Shown piece by piece: positions 12,401 through 21,128 of a DNA stretch of 64,000 nt (the first letter of the stretch is position 1; each line of letters opens with the position of its first letter). The DNA comes from Lichenostomus cassidix. Its lineage: Eukaryota > Chordata > Aves > Passeriformes > Meliphagidae. Below the pieces are notes generated by a model. That model saw only the letters and a list, made by a program, of their open reading frames with translations, was not told the origin of the DNA and did not search any database. Location: assembly GCA_008360975.2 (NCBI GenBank), contig CM039182.1:82243405-82307404 (forward strand), in the 5' to 3' direction. The position numbers and the translations under genes are program-made.

Positions 12401-15400
12401 GTACAAGGATTATATTCATTGCGTAGCAATCTATTTTCACAGGGTTTGTGGACTTGGGAAAGGCAATGTGTTTTCATAAACAATGACATAAATTGACCAG
12501 AGTTAAAAAAGTTGTTAATTTACTTTTCTGGGAACCAAAGATCTCTGAAAGTCATCTAGAATGGTATTTGACCTCAGCAATATCACTGTAAGGATAATGC
12601 CTTATCAATTTACACCTTATGTCTTGCAGGGAGCACCTTATGTACTAAGCTGCGAGAGCAGGAGACATGGAGCCTCCATTAATGCAGAAGCATAAGGATT
12701 TGCCTCCCTAGGTGGGTAGTTACAAAGTACTTTGAAAGATATCCATCAGCTGACATGTATGAAAATAGGTACCTACTTTTTGGATCGTTATCTAAAAATT
12801 ATCACGAACAATAAAGTTGCAGTTGTTATTTATTGAAATTGGCCTCCAGTGTAAAGCTCTTCCTCATGGAGATCCTAACAATCTCCAGGGGAGATTTCAA
12901 CAGCAGCTGCTACTTCTAATACTGTAAGCAAGCAAGGAAGGAAGATGCTTTTGGCAGTGAATGCGAATGATTAGCTCAGGATGTAATTTGTATCTCAGAA
13001 TTGTTTTGATAGCTCAGCACTTTCTTGGGTATTTATCTTTTCCCAAATGAAATAACAGTCTTTTCAACTTCAAATAAGTCCTGTCTATCTTGGAGTTACA
13101 GAAATGATGTCATGCAAAATTCAACATTTCCACAACTCACATATTAAAACTTACTAATCAAGAAAATATTTTAAACAGAAATTCAAGCTCTCAAACTTCT
13201 ACTTAAATAATCTTCTAAATATTCACAGATGCATGAGTCTAAGAAAAGCACAGAAGAGCCAAAGTCAGATTTGAAAATGTGATCTATTGTGATAAGATAT
13301 GGGAACAGATAACTTGGGCTACCCAGTTCACAAAAATTCCATTTATGTCTATGACTAGTATTTCTCATGGCTGGTTTTAGAAGCTCTGCTGTTTTGTGCC
13401 GTATTGAGTCCCCCAGATTGTTCTTTCAGGCTTACTGAGACAAGCAATTGTCAACATTCCTCATATTTAAGCCTACTGATTATTAGGTTGTGCAATAAAG
13501 TGTAAGCTGGTTGAATGAGGTTGTTTTTCCTCCTTTATGCAGGTAAGAGTGGTACTGTGCAGTTGACTCCATGGAGATAAAGAAACAATCTCTAGTGGCA
13601 CAATCAGTAAAGTTATTTCTTACTTTGGACTAAAGAACTAGGAGTGGGAACTCCAACTATGGTAGCCTATGCTTTTTCATCTTTACGTGGCCTGCTTCAC
13701 TCCAGGCTGCAATATCTTTGATTTTTCTGGACTTGTGGTTTCTGTTGACCTTTTATTCATGTCTGCCAACACCAGCTTCATTTCAAAGAAGGGAAATGTT
13801 GACTGGGACAAGTTTAGATTTTCACAATGGAAAATTACTTCAGAGGTACCAAAATTGCTTCTTGCTTGGCTGACCTTTTTTTTCTTTCCTGATTTTTTCC
13901 TGACCTGCTTTGGCTTCATGCAGTAGAATACAAGTCAAGAAGCAACAGCCGTCTGGAACTGTCATTGGCACTTCCCTGTACTGAGTGATAACAAAGAGAT
14001 AGCATTAGCTTTCTTAAATACATAAGTAAAAAAGAGTTGGTGACCAGATTTTATTAATAAACACTGTTTCTTTAGTATATTAATATTCAGAAGTCCCAGA
14101 AACATTAATTCGTAAGAGAGAATTGTTATTCTCGTTGCATTTGGTGCCTACATTTTGGATGTTGCTTTTTTCCCTTTAGGGTTTCCTTCAGGGATCAGAG
14201 ACAGAATGTTCTTTTACTAAATGATTTTCACCGGCTGTTGTTGACCCCACAGGACTAGAATAACCTCACCTACCAAAATAATTTAGGCTGAAATCTAATG
14301 ATTGACATTTGTAATTTTCAAGTGCTAATTACTACAAACTGCTTTTCAATAAAAAGGGGCACGTGAGAGGAAGGTTTTGCTTCTTGGCACGTGTAAGTAT
14401 TACTGTTCACTGTCTCAGGATAATTCATGATTATACATATGTATTTAAACTTCAGTTAGGGATAGAAGTGCATTGTGAAGAGCTCTTTGTTGTTTTGCCC
14501 CTTGTATCAGGTTTAATAGAAGAAATATTTTACCCCTAGTGTGGTAGTCTTGAGAGACTTTAAACTTTCAGATGAGGAGGCAAGAGTGTTAAAATATGCT
14601 TTAAATTTAGGGGGAGTTTGTGGGGTTTTTTTCAAAATTCTGGTTTTCATATCTGTAAGAAATTGCATGACAGCAGTACCTGATATTTGTTATACACATG
14701 AATATTTTTGTTGATGTATTCCAAAAAAGGAAGCAAAAATGGAATATGTCATGCATGTGAAACAGTGCTAAATTATACCAAGCAAGGGATGACAGTGGAT
14801 GTAAGCTATTTTTCAGTTCCCTTCTTCAAGAAGAGCAAAAGAAATGTACATTGTGCATGCTAAAAACCAAGTAGCAGAGTTTCTTGAATTACTTACACCT
14901 GGAAAATAGGAAAATAATTTTAGGAAACAAATTCAAATTACTCTGTCATGTCTTGAAATAAACCATAGCTGTATACCTGAATAAGGACCAACCTTAATTT
15001 TGTTATATAAGGACTAGGATATCAATGACTACTGAACACAAAAAAGTGTTATAAGATATATAAGTAACTTTAATTCCTTCTGTGATGCATCAGCTTTCTC
15101 TTGATTTACCCTGACAATTAGCTTAAGTAACTATTTTGCAAGATGGTGTGTCAGAACTTCTGCAGTTCCTGGAGTGGGGGCAAGATGCAGAAATCCCTGT
15201 GGAGGCAGCCTGCAGTAACCTGCACTGCTTTGGTTCTTGGGCTGAAAGAAAGTGTGAAAGAGAGAATGATCTTTTCTGTCACTCCTACCAATCCTTCTGT
15301 GCTGCATACTGATGCAGCCACCTGGACATATATTGGAGGAAACCATGTATAATGTAGGAGTGTGAAGAATTCTGTGGGTTTGACCAAACACATGGCTTTT

Positions 15401-15617
15401 AATTCCTGCCTTTTGCATATGAGCAGGGCACAAGAGCATCTTGAGAAGGTTGATGAGAAGTTAAGCTACAAATTTAAAATCATAATATTAGGAGGAACTG
15501 TTCCATGGAATCTAATTTGTCATTTGAATCACAGTGGAAAGTCCTACCCCATCAACAGCCCACAGACAATCAAGGCCGAAAAAAGTTACTAAATTTTTCT
15601 TTTGAGTTTGTTTGTTT
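6438..15617. other. Nine kilobases of unique DNA without a recognised gene
   Basis: No exon, LINE or LTR was recognised. The block at 11330-12560 is strikingly AT-rich and free of visible repeats. Overlapping open frames on opposite strands at 9249-9773 (156 and 136 codons) are the longest outside repeats. Neither resembles a known protein, and each shadows the other. Around 12613-12643 the decamer 'caccttatgt' occurs twice, flanking an AG-ended pyrimidine-rich tract. This is not enough to call an exon. Confidence 0.5.
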
Positions 15618-15801
15618 GTTATTATGGTGGGTTGATCCTTGCTGGATTACAGGCACACATCAAAGCCTCTCTATCACTCTCCTTTGCAGCTGGGCGTGGG
15701 AGAAAAAGGACAACAAAAGGTTCATGGGCTAAGGACCGGGAGAGATCACCCACCAAATACCATCACAGGAAAACAGGCTTGAATTAGAGATATTAATTAA
15801 A

Positions 15802-15807
15802 TTTATT
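15802..15807 (-). terminator. AATAAA polyadenylation signal in LTR copy 1
   Basis: TTTATT on the plus strand reads AATAAA on the minus strand, about 180 bp before the minus-strand 3' end of the LTR. The corresponding site in the 44-kb copy is mutated. Confidence 0.55.
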
Positions 15808-15975
15808 ACTCACAAAATCAGAGCAGGATCGTGAGAAATAAAATAAAACCTTATTAACACCTTCCACCCACTCCTTCCTCCTTCCCATCTTTACCTCCTC
15901 CCCCAGTGGCACAGAGAGACAGGGAATGGGGGGTATGGTCAGATCATCATATGTCGTTTCTCCCACTGCTTAGGG

Positions 15976-16200
15976 AGAGGAGTCATTCCCCTGCTGCATA
16001 GTGGGGTCCCTCCCACAGGAGACAGCTCTCCATGAACTCCTCCAATGTGAGTCCATCTCATGAGTGAGAGCTCTCTGCAAACTGCGGCAATGTGAGTCCA
16101 TCCTGCAGGCAACAGTCCTCCCCAAACTGCTGCAGCATGGATCACTCTTCACAGGGTGCAGTCTTTCAAGCACAGGCTGCTCCAGTGTGGAAACAGGGCT
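15976..16200 (-). repeat. Array of 45-bp modules inside LTR copy 1
   Basis: Units start at about 15976, 16021, 16066, 16111 and 16156 with exact 45-bp spacing. Each contains a 'gacag-ctc', an 'aactgct/ctcc' and a 'gtgagtccatc'-type segment with substitutions. Because 45 is a multiple of three, minus-strand reading gives 15-residue repeats (for example AAVWGGLLPAGWTHI followed by AAVCRELSLMRWTHI). The same modular texture appears in the second LTR copy, so it belongs to the family and did not arise locally. Confidence 0.75.
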
Positions 16201-16690
16201 CCTCTCTTAGAGGTCTTCTGTAGGATCACAGACTCCTCTCAGTGATCCTCTTGCTCTGGCATGGGTCTCCTCCATGGGCGGCAGGTGGATCTCTGCATTC
16301 CCATGGATCTCCATGGGCTGCTTCACCATGGTCTGCACCACAGTCTGCAGGGGAATCTCTGCTCTGGCACCTGGAGCACCTCCTCCTCCTCCTTCTGCAC
16401 TGACCTTGGTGTCTGCAGAGCTGTTTATCTCACATGTTCTCACTCTGGTCTCTCTCTGCAATTTCAATTGTGCAATATTTTTTTTTAATCTTCTTCATAA
16501 ATATATTATCACAGAGACGTTACCACCATTTCTATTTGGTCCAGCCTTGACCAGAAGCACATCTGTCTTTGGAGTTGCCAGGGATTGGCTCTGCTGGACA
16601 TGGAAGAAGTTTCTGGCAGCTTCTCACAGAAGCCATCCTTGTAGCCCACCCCACTACCAAAGCTTAGCCATGCAAACCTATTACAGTTAC

Positions 16691-17260
16691 CGTAAATTAT
16701 CTACATTTATCAGATTTTAACTATTTTCTCTTAGTTCAGATTGTTTATGGGGTTGTCTTTTACATGGAATTTAGCTGAAATTTTGAGCTAGATACATGAG
16801 CAGCAACTGTAGCGTAGGTCTAGGGATGTCTCTTGTTTCATTATGGAAATTTCTTGGACTCTTCAGGCCCAGCTAGACTTTGAACTATTAGCATTTATTA
16901 GATCTGATCACCCCCATTAGATCTGATAACCCTGGGCAAAGGATCTTTAACATTATTGAACCTTTTCTTCAATCACATTACAGGTTTGTATCCTTATTTG
17001 AAAGGTTGTTGAGTTCTGCAAACGATTCCTAACCCTTGGACTATTTGCTGCTATGTGCAAATAAAAGATTTTTTTTCCTATTGATTTCAGTAGCTGGACA
17101 CAAGTTCAATAGCAACCCTGGTAAGACTTCATCACTCACAGATCAGTTCTTATAATTCTGCATTTCAGTTTTTCTTCCAAGAAAACAAAACCTGGAGGTT
17201 GCCTTTTTTTAACACACTTACAAATAAACAATATATATTTACAAATAATTTTTTTCAGAG
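16691..17260. other. Unique DNA between LTR copy 1 and a CR1 fragment
   Basis: Nothing was recognised. A short near-repeat 'cattagatctgatca/cattagatctgataa' occurs at about 16896-16930. Confidence 0.5.
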
Positions 17261-17572
17261 ATCATAGAATGTTTGGATTGGAAGGAACTTTAAAGATCAT
17301 CTAGTTCCTACCTCTCTCTCATGTGCAGGGACACCTTCCACTAGGCCAGGTTGCTTAGAGCTTCATCCAGGCTTGGCCTTGAGCACCCACAGGGATGGGG
17401 CATCCACAGTTTCTCTGGGCAACCTGTTCAAGTCCCTTACCACCCTCATAACAAAGAACATCCTCTTAATACCCAATCTAAATTTACTCCTTTTTAGTTT
17501 GAATCCATTCCCCCTTGTCCTGTCATTCATGCTCTTATAAAAACCATATTCTCTCTGCCTTATTAAGTACAT
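17261..17572 (-). mobile_element. CR1 LINE 3' fragment retaining the end of ORF2
   Basis: This is about 310 bp of CR1 on the minus strand, the longest CR1 piece in the window. On the plus strand it begins with 'atcatagaat' (3' tail) and continues through the GGACACCTTCCACTAGGCCAGG block. Minus-strand translation of 17363-17572 gives a recognisable ORF2 C-terminus, including the segments NGFKLKRSKFRLGIK, RVVRDLNRLPRE and VDAPSLWVLKAKPG. This matches the familiar CR1 pattern in which a hydrophobic 'W/LNRLPREVVDAPSL' run precedes the end of the protein. It is 5'-truncated and cannot encode a functional enzyme. At its truncation edge a 22-bp segment is tandemly duplicated (17562-17601). Confidence 0.95.
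17363..17572 (-). pseudogene. CR1 ORF2 (reverse transcriptase/endonuclease) C-terminal remnant
   Basis: A 69-codon open frame corresponds to the extreme C-terminal region of the CR1 ORF2 protein, downstream of the reverse-transcriptase catalytic core. The endonuclease and polymerase domains are absent. The initiating Met is incidental. CR1 ORF2 normally encodes the endonuclease and reverse transcriptase that copy the element into the genome by target-primed reverse transcription. This remnant lacks all catalytic parts. Confidence 0.85.
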
Positions 17573-17601
17573 CTGAATCAGTGATTAAGTACATCTGATT
17601 G
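17562..17601. repeat. 22-bp tandem duplication at CR1 edge
   Basis: The 15-mer 'attaagtacatctga' occurs at 17562-17576 and again at 17584-17598, giving a 22-bp repeat period. It lies exactly at the 5'-truncated end of the neighbouring minus-strand CR1 copy. It could be replication slippage or a duplication made during insertion. Confidence 0.7.
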
Positions 17602-18183
17602 AATTTCTAAGGAAATATCCCCAGGAAGAACTTCTCAAAAATTTATACTGTTTAAGCAGGAAAAACTCATCTTTTATCTGATTTCAGACCAAGGTGACCA
17701 TTTCAGTTCGTGGACAGGATCAAATCTAATTAAGATTTACAGCCACACACCTACTCCCTATCCTTAGTCAATTATTTTGATTTCTTTTAAGCAGTACGAC
17801 CAGAGGTCAGGAAAAGCATGCTAAAATGTAGAAACATTTTCCTCTTCTAAATTTTTAACCAGAGGGAGAACAGGAACTACATCCCACATCATGCACCCAG
17901 AGACTTTTCCCAAATTCCTAACTTTCTGACAATACTCAGGGTCTTCCTGGAAGGAGATTCCAGTGATGCACACTGGTGGTCTTATCTCTTCAGACACAAG
18001 CACTTACAGTTTTTATGAAAAGAAAACCAGTGCATAGCAACAAGGATGTTTACAATATCTTCCAGTCTATTCCCTGAATCACTTTAACAAGCAAGCTACA
18101 CAGCCATGTCTGAAAGCACACATGCTACATAGTTCATGTGCAAGACATGTAATTTGCAATATTTATTAAACATGTATAAGATT
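17573..18183. other. Unique DNA between CR1 and the ERVK-like LTR
   Basis: Apart from the short tandem duplication at its left edge, nothing was recognised. Confidence 0.5.
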
Positions 18184-18327
18184 TATAGGTGTTGCAGTCG
18201 CCCTGGCGCACTTGAGCGCCCCTGACCCATGGGCAGACAGTGACCCAGGGACAGAGTCATGGGAGTGAAAAGTGACTCTCCCAAGCTGCCTTGCTCCCAG
18301 AGTCATGAATTCATCCAGACTGCCACT

Positions 18328-18333
18328 GATTGG
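18328..18333 (+). promoter_or_regulatory. Inverted CCAAT box in ERVK-like LTR
   Basis: GATTGG lies about 205 bp upstream of the TATA-like cttaaaag in the U3 region. This is a plausible but unproven promoter element. Confidence 0.4.
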
Positions 18334-18537
18334 TTCTGCTCTTCTCCCCTCCCCTGTTGCATTTATGGTTATGTTCTAGATTGTTCACCTTTGTCTGTAC
18401 CCCTGTTGTTCCCTGATTTGTTACTTGAAAGAGTTATCCCTCCTTCCCCTATACCTGATTGTATGAGACTGATGCCACTTCCTAATCTCACTGCCCTCAT
18501 TTGTTCCCTCGAGTTTCTCCTCCCTTCTACCTCCTCC

Positions 18538-18545
18538 CTTAAAAG
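18538..18545 (+). promoter_or_regulatory. TATA-like element of ERVK-like LTR
   Basis: The sequence cttaaaag lies about 350 bp into the 607-bp LTR, followed by the GC-richer presumed R/U5 region. The match to the TATA consensus is imperfect. Confidence 0.45.
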
Positions 18546-18802
18546 CCAGCACCTGAAGAGATTCGGGGCCATTTTGTTGCTGTTTCCAGTCTCCCTCCAT
18601 CCTGTCATTCCTCCCCTTTACTTCCTACTAAACTCTCTGGAACGCTGACCAAACAGAATGCATTTCTTGTTTGGACGCGAACCGATTTCCAAGCGCTCCG
18701 TCTTTCTCAGGAACTCCACCTGTCCTGCACTGCCCATCCGGCAGTGGTCCCCCGCTTCTCCGGACTCAGCCCATTGAGGGTGGAAAAAACCTTACATATA
18801 GG

Positions 18803-20993
18803 AGCTTTTCTTTGACTATAAGATGTTACTATAACATTATGTTAATCAAAGAAGCAAAAGTATTGCTTTATGCTAGACTGTGAAAAGAAAATATGGGGTT
18901 TTTTTGGCTTTCTCAGTTGGCATGCATATGGACTGGACAACGTGTGTCTGTATATGGGACCTGGGAAGATGAACTGTATTAATAACACAATAAAAACAAT
19001 AATTCTGGAGTATATTTGATGTCATTTTATAGAACTAATATTTAACAGTAGACTAAAACTTTTGAATTGTGTTAGGCTAACCTGAGCTGAAAAAATGAGT
19101 ATGTGAAGTAGATATGAATAGATGTTTGAAGAACTGCTTCCTCCCAAGATGATTTCCTTTAAATAATTATTCTTACCAAGTAAAAAAGGTAATGAGAGCT
19201 TCTTTGTAACAATGCTTGCCTTGATTTTTACAAGAAAGTGTTAACTCAGGGCTTATTTACTTTCTGATGTGCAGATGTTCAATTTACTTAAACAAATTCT
19301 AACAGATCTACTCTGGGAAATATATCTCATAAAGGTTTACCTGAAAATCAGTAGGTTACTAATCAGCTAATTCTTTCACCCTAAAAAAAAAAAAAAAGCA
19401 AAAAACACAAAATCCCAAAACCAAACAAGAAAAATACCCCACAACCCAAACAGGGGGAGTTTCTAAAAGTGGAGGAAGTGGTTCTTTCAACTCACCTTCT
19501 GAAAAAATAAAAGAATAGAACAAAGGGACCAGATGTTTGGTCATCGTTGAAGTAGAGCAGCCATTGAATCACTAAGATGATCATTATCTAAGTGTAACCA
19601 AATCTATTGAGGTTCCACTCTTTGATGTAGAAGTTCCAGTTCTCCTGCCAAAGGCAAAAGATATGCTATAGTGCACAGTTCTTCTAGCACAGTCAGCTTT
19701 TAAGTTGGTCATAAAGTATTATAAAAATACAGCATTTTGGTAACACCCTTTTTACTTGTGAAAGTGTTGCTCCTTTTAGAGTTTCCAGCGGGTCTTAAAA
19801 GTGTTAGTGTCGAAGTCCTGTAGGCCAGTATTTTAAAGTTAGAACCTTAGAATTGTAAAACAGTGGTCTGTAAAATATGAGAATGATTGAAGACTTTTCA
19901 GCTTTATAGTAAAGAAATTTTCCTAGAGATTTCTAAGTACTGGTAACTAATGAAATTGAACTGTGGCAGTTAAGAAAAGTATTTTTAGGCATTGTGTCAT
20001 ACGATAAAGTAGCTGCAGTCACCAGGACACATATGGAATCTTTAACTGTAACTACAGGGATTGGATGGATTGTTCCCTTGTTTTGGTTCCCTTTTCCCAT
20101 TTGATTTTCAGCTCATGTCTGAGGAAAGAAGAGAAAGGACCCCTTTTCTGTATAAGGGTGTATAAGGGATGGGTCTTCTAAGAGACTAAAGAGCATGCTG
20201 CCTGGGTGACATGGCTCTTCATAGCATAAGGGTGAGGAGAAAAGGACATGCCAGTCTCCTAGAAAACACTGGGGAATACAAGAGGCCTGGGGTATGGGTT
20301 GAGGAGGCGGAGGGCACCTCTCTTCCTCTGTGTAGTTGGCACAGAGCAGAGCTTCGCAGGATGATGGTAGACACAGTGTGTGTCTATGCTCATTAAAAAA
20401 TTTACATGTCTGTATTCTCTTCCTAGACAGAAGACAAATTTATTCCAGAACACTCTCTTCTGAGGGAGTTAAGGCACAACGTAGTGTTGAATGCTTCACA
20501 GAAATCATGTTTGTCCCTGAAGATTGCATCAAGTCTGCCTTTACCATGCTGGGTGTTGTTGAATTCTATAGAAATGCACATATAGGATTTACTCTAAGGC
20601 TACATCACAGTCTCTAGCACATAGTGTACTTTTGAGCACAATAAGAAATCTTAAGCTTAGACAATAATTTTTGTCTCCAGAGTAAGCCTTGGACTGTGGA
20701 TAGAGTCACATGCCTCATAATGGGAAGACAAAAAAGGTGCAGAGAGGCCTCTTTGTGCAGGGCCCTGAATGAGACAGGAGATATATCAAAACGAGATCAA
20801 GAATGACATCCTGTATCCTAGCATAGTTGCACATCACACTGCAATTCCACAAGGTGCAGAGAGCCCATCTGGCAAGAGACACAGAGGAGACCTCCTCCAG
20901 ACCCTGCTGCTACTGCCATTTGGCTCATGTGTTCTTGAATGCTATAATTGGAAAAGGATGACTTGCTTTGCATGAAGGACTGAAGTGACTCAG
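18803..20993. other. Unique DNA with an A-rich tract
   Basis: No gene was recognised. A run of 15 A at 19383-19397 is followed by A/C-rich low-complexity sequence to about 19435. It has no attached retrogene body that I can recognise. Confidence 0.5.
19383..19435. repeat. A-rich low-complexity tract
   Basis: Fifteen consecutive A residues are followed by degenerate A-rich sequence interrupted mainly by C. It could be a decayed poly(A) tail or simple low complexity. Confidence 0.7.
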
Positions 20994-21128
20994 ATCATAG
21001 GATCACAGGATAACTCAGGGTGGAAGGGATCTCTTGAAGTCATCTCATTTAAACACCTGCTCAAAGCAGGATCAGGGGTCATCTCACACTTGGTTACTCA
21101 TGGCTTTATCTAGTCTGCTTTTCAGAGA
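20994..21128 (-). mobile_element. CR1 LINE 3' fragment, older subfamily
   Basis: The plus strand starts 'atcataggatcacaggat' (octamer tail) and continues 'gggtggaagggatctcttgaagtcatct', then 'cacctgctcaaagcaggatcag' and 'tctagtctgcttttcagagatg'. This matches the CR1 subgroup with the 'agggatctctggaggtcat / cctgctcaaagcaggg' signature, which differs from the 'gggaccttaaagatcat' subgroup at 3.8, 17.3 and 59.9 kb. It is minus-strand, 5'-truncated and strongly diverged. Confidence 0.85.

Larger units (their letters stand above)
15623..16685 (-). mobile_element. Solo LTR, about 1.06 kb, avian ERV family (copy 1)
   Basis: This 1,063-bp element is read on the minus strand. It is flanked by an imperfect 5-bp duplication, GTTAT (15618-15622) and GTTAC (16686-16690). 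On the minus strand there is a TATA-like ATATATTTATGAAG block (complement of 16495-16510) and an AATAAA signal (complement of 15802-15807). Hallmarks of a common bird LTR include 'cttctggcagcttctcacagaagcca' in pieces near its minus-strand start and the 'gggttgatccttgctgg' terminal block. The centre holds five or more 45-bp modules (15976-16200). A second copy of the same family and length lies at 44214-45275. No gag/pol/env is attached. The 5-bp duplication suggests ERVL, but the class is uncertain. The open frames inside (15939-16720) are not genes. Confidence 0.87.
18190..18796 (+). mobile_element. Solo LTR, ERVK-like, with perfect 6-bp duplication TATAGG
   Basis: This 607-bp LTR begins TGTTGCAG and ends CCTTACA. 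It is flanked by identical 6-bp repeats TATAGG at 18184-18189 and 18797-18802. A 6-bp duplication is characteristic of class II (beta-/ERVK-type) integration. Candidate promoter parts on the plus strand are an inverted CCAAT box (gattgg, 18328-18333) and a TATA-like cttaaaag (18538-18545). The segment after about 18600 keeps several CpG dinucleotides (acgcgaaccg, aagcgctccg, atccggcag), unlike the CpG-poor surroundings. Together with the intact duplication this suggests a fairly young insertion. No internal sequence remains. Open frames at 18259-18648 and 18369-18608 are not genes. Family recognition is from memory of bird ERVK LTRs and was not checked. Confidence 0.88.

Noticed and set aside
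12590..12715. Exon-like block between 'cttatgtcttgcag' and 'cctag|gtgggt'
   Set aside because: The pyrimidine tract is weak and the flanking 'caccttatgt' repeat offers a simpler explanation for the pattern. No open frame of note.
13493..13515. Similarity of 'ttaggttgtgcaataaagtg' to mariner-type terminal repeats
   Set aside because: Only about 20 bases match loosely and no opposite inverted copy was seen nearby, so a mariner insertion is not supported.
16274..16720. 148-codon plus-strand open frame
   Set aside because: It lies almost wholly inside the minus-strand LTR copy 1 and runs off its end; not a retroviral protein.
18259..18648. 129-codon open frame
   Set aside because: It lies wholly inside the ERVK-like solo LTR.
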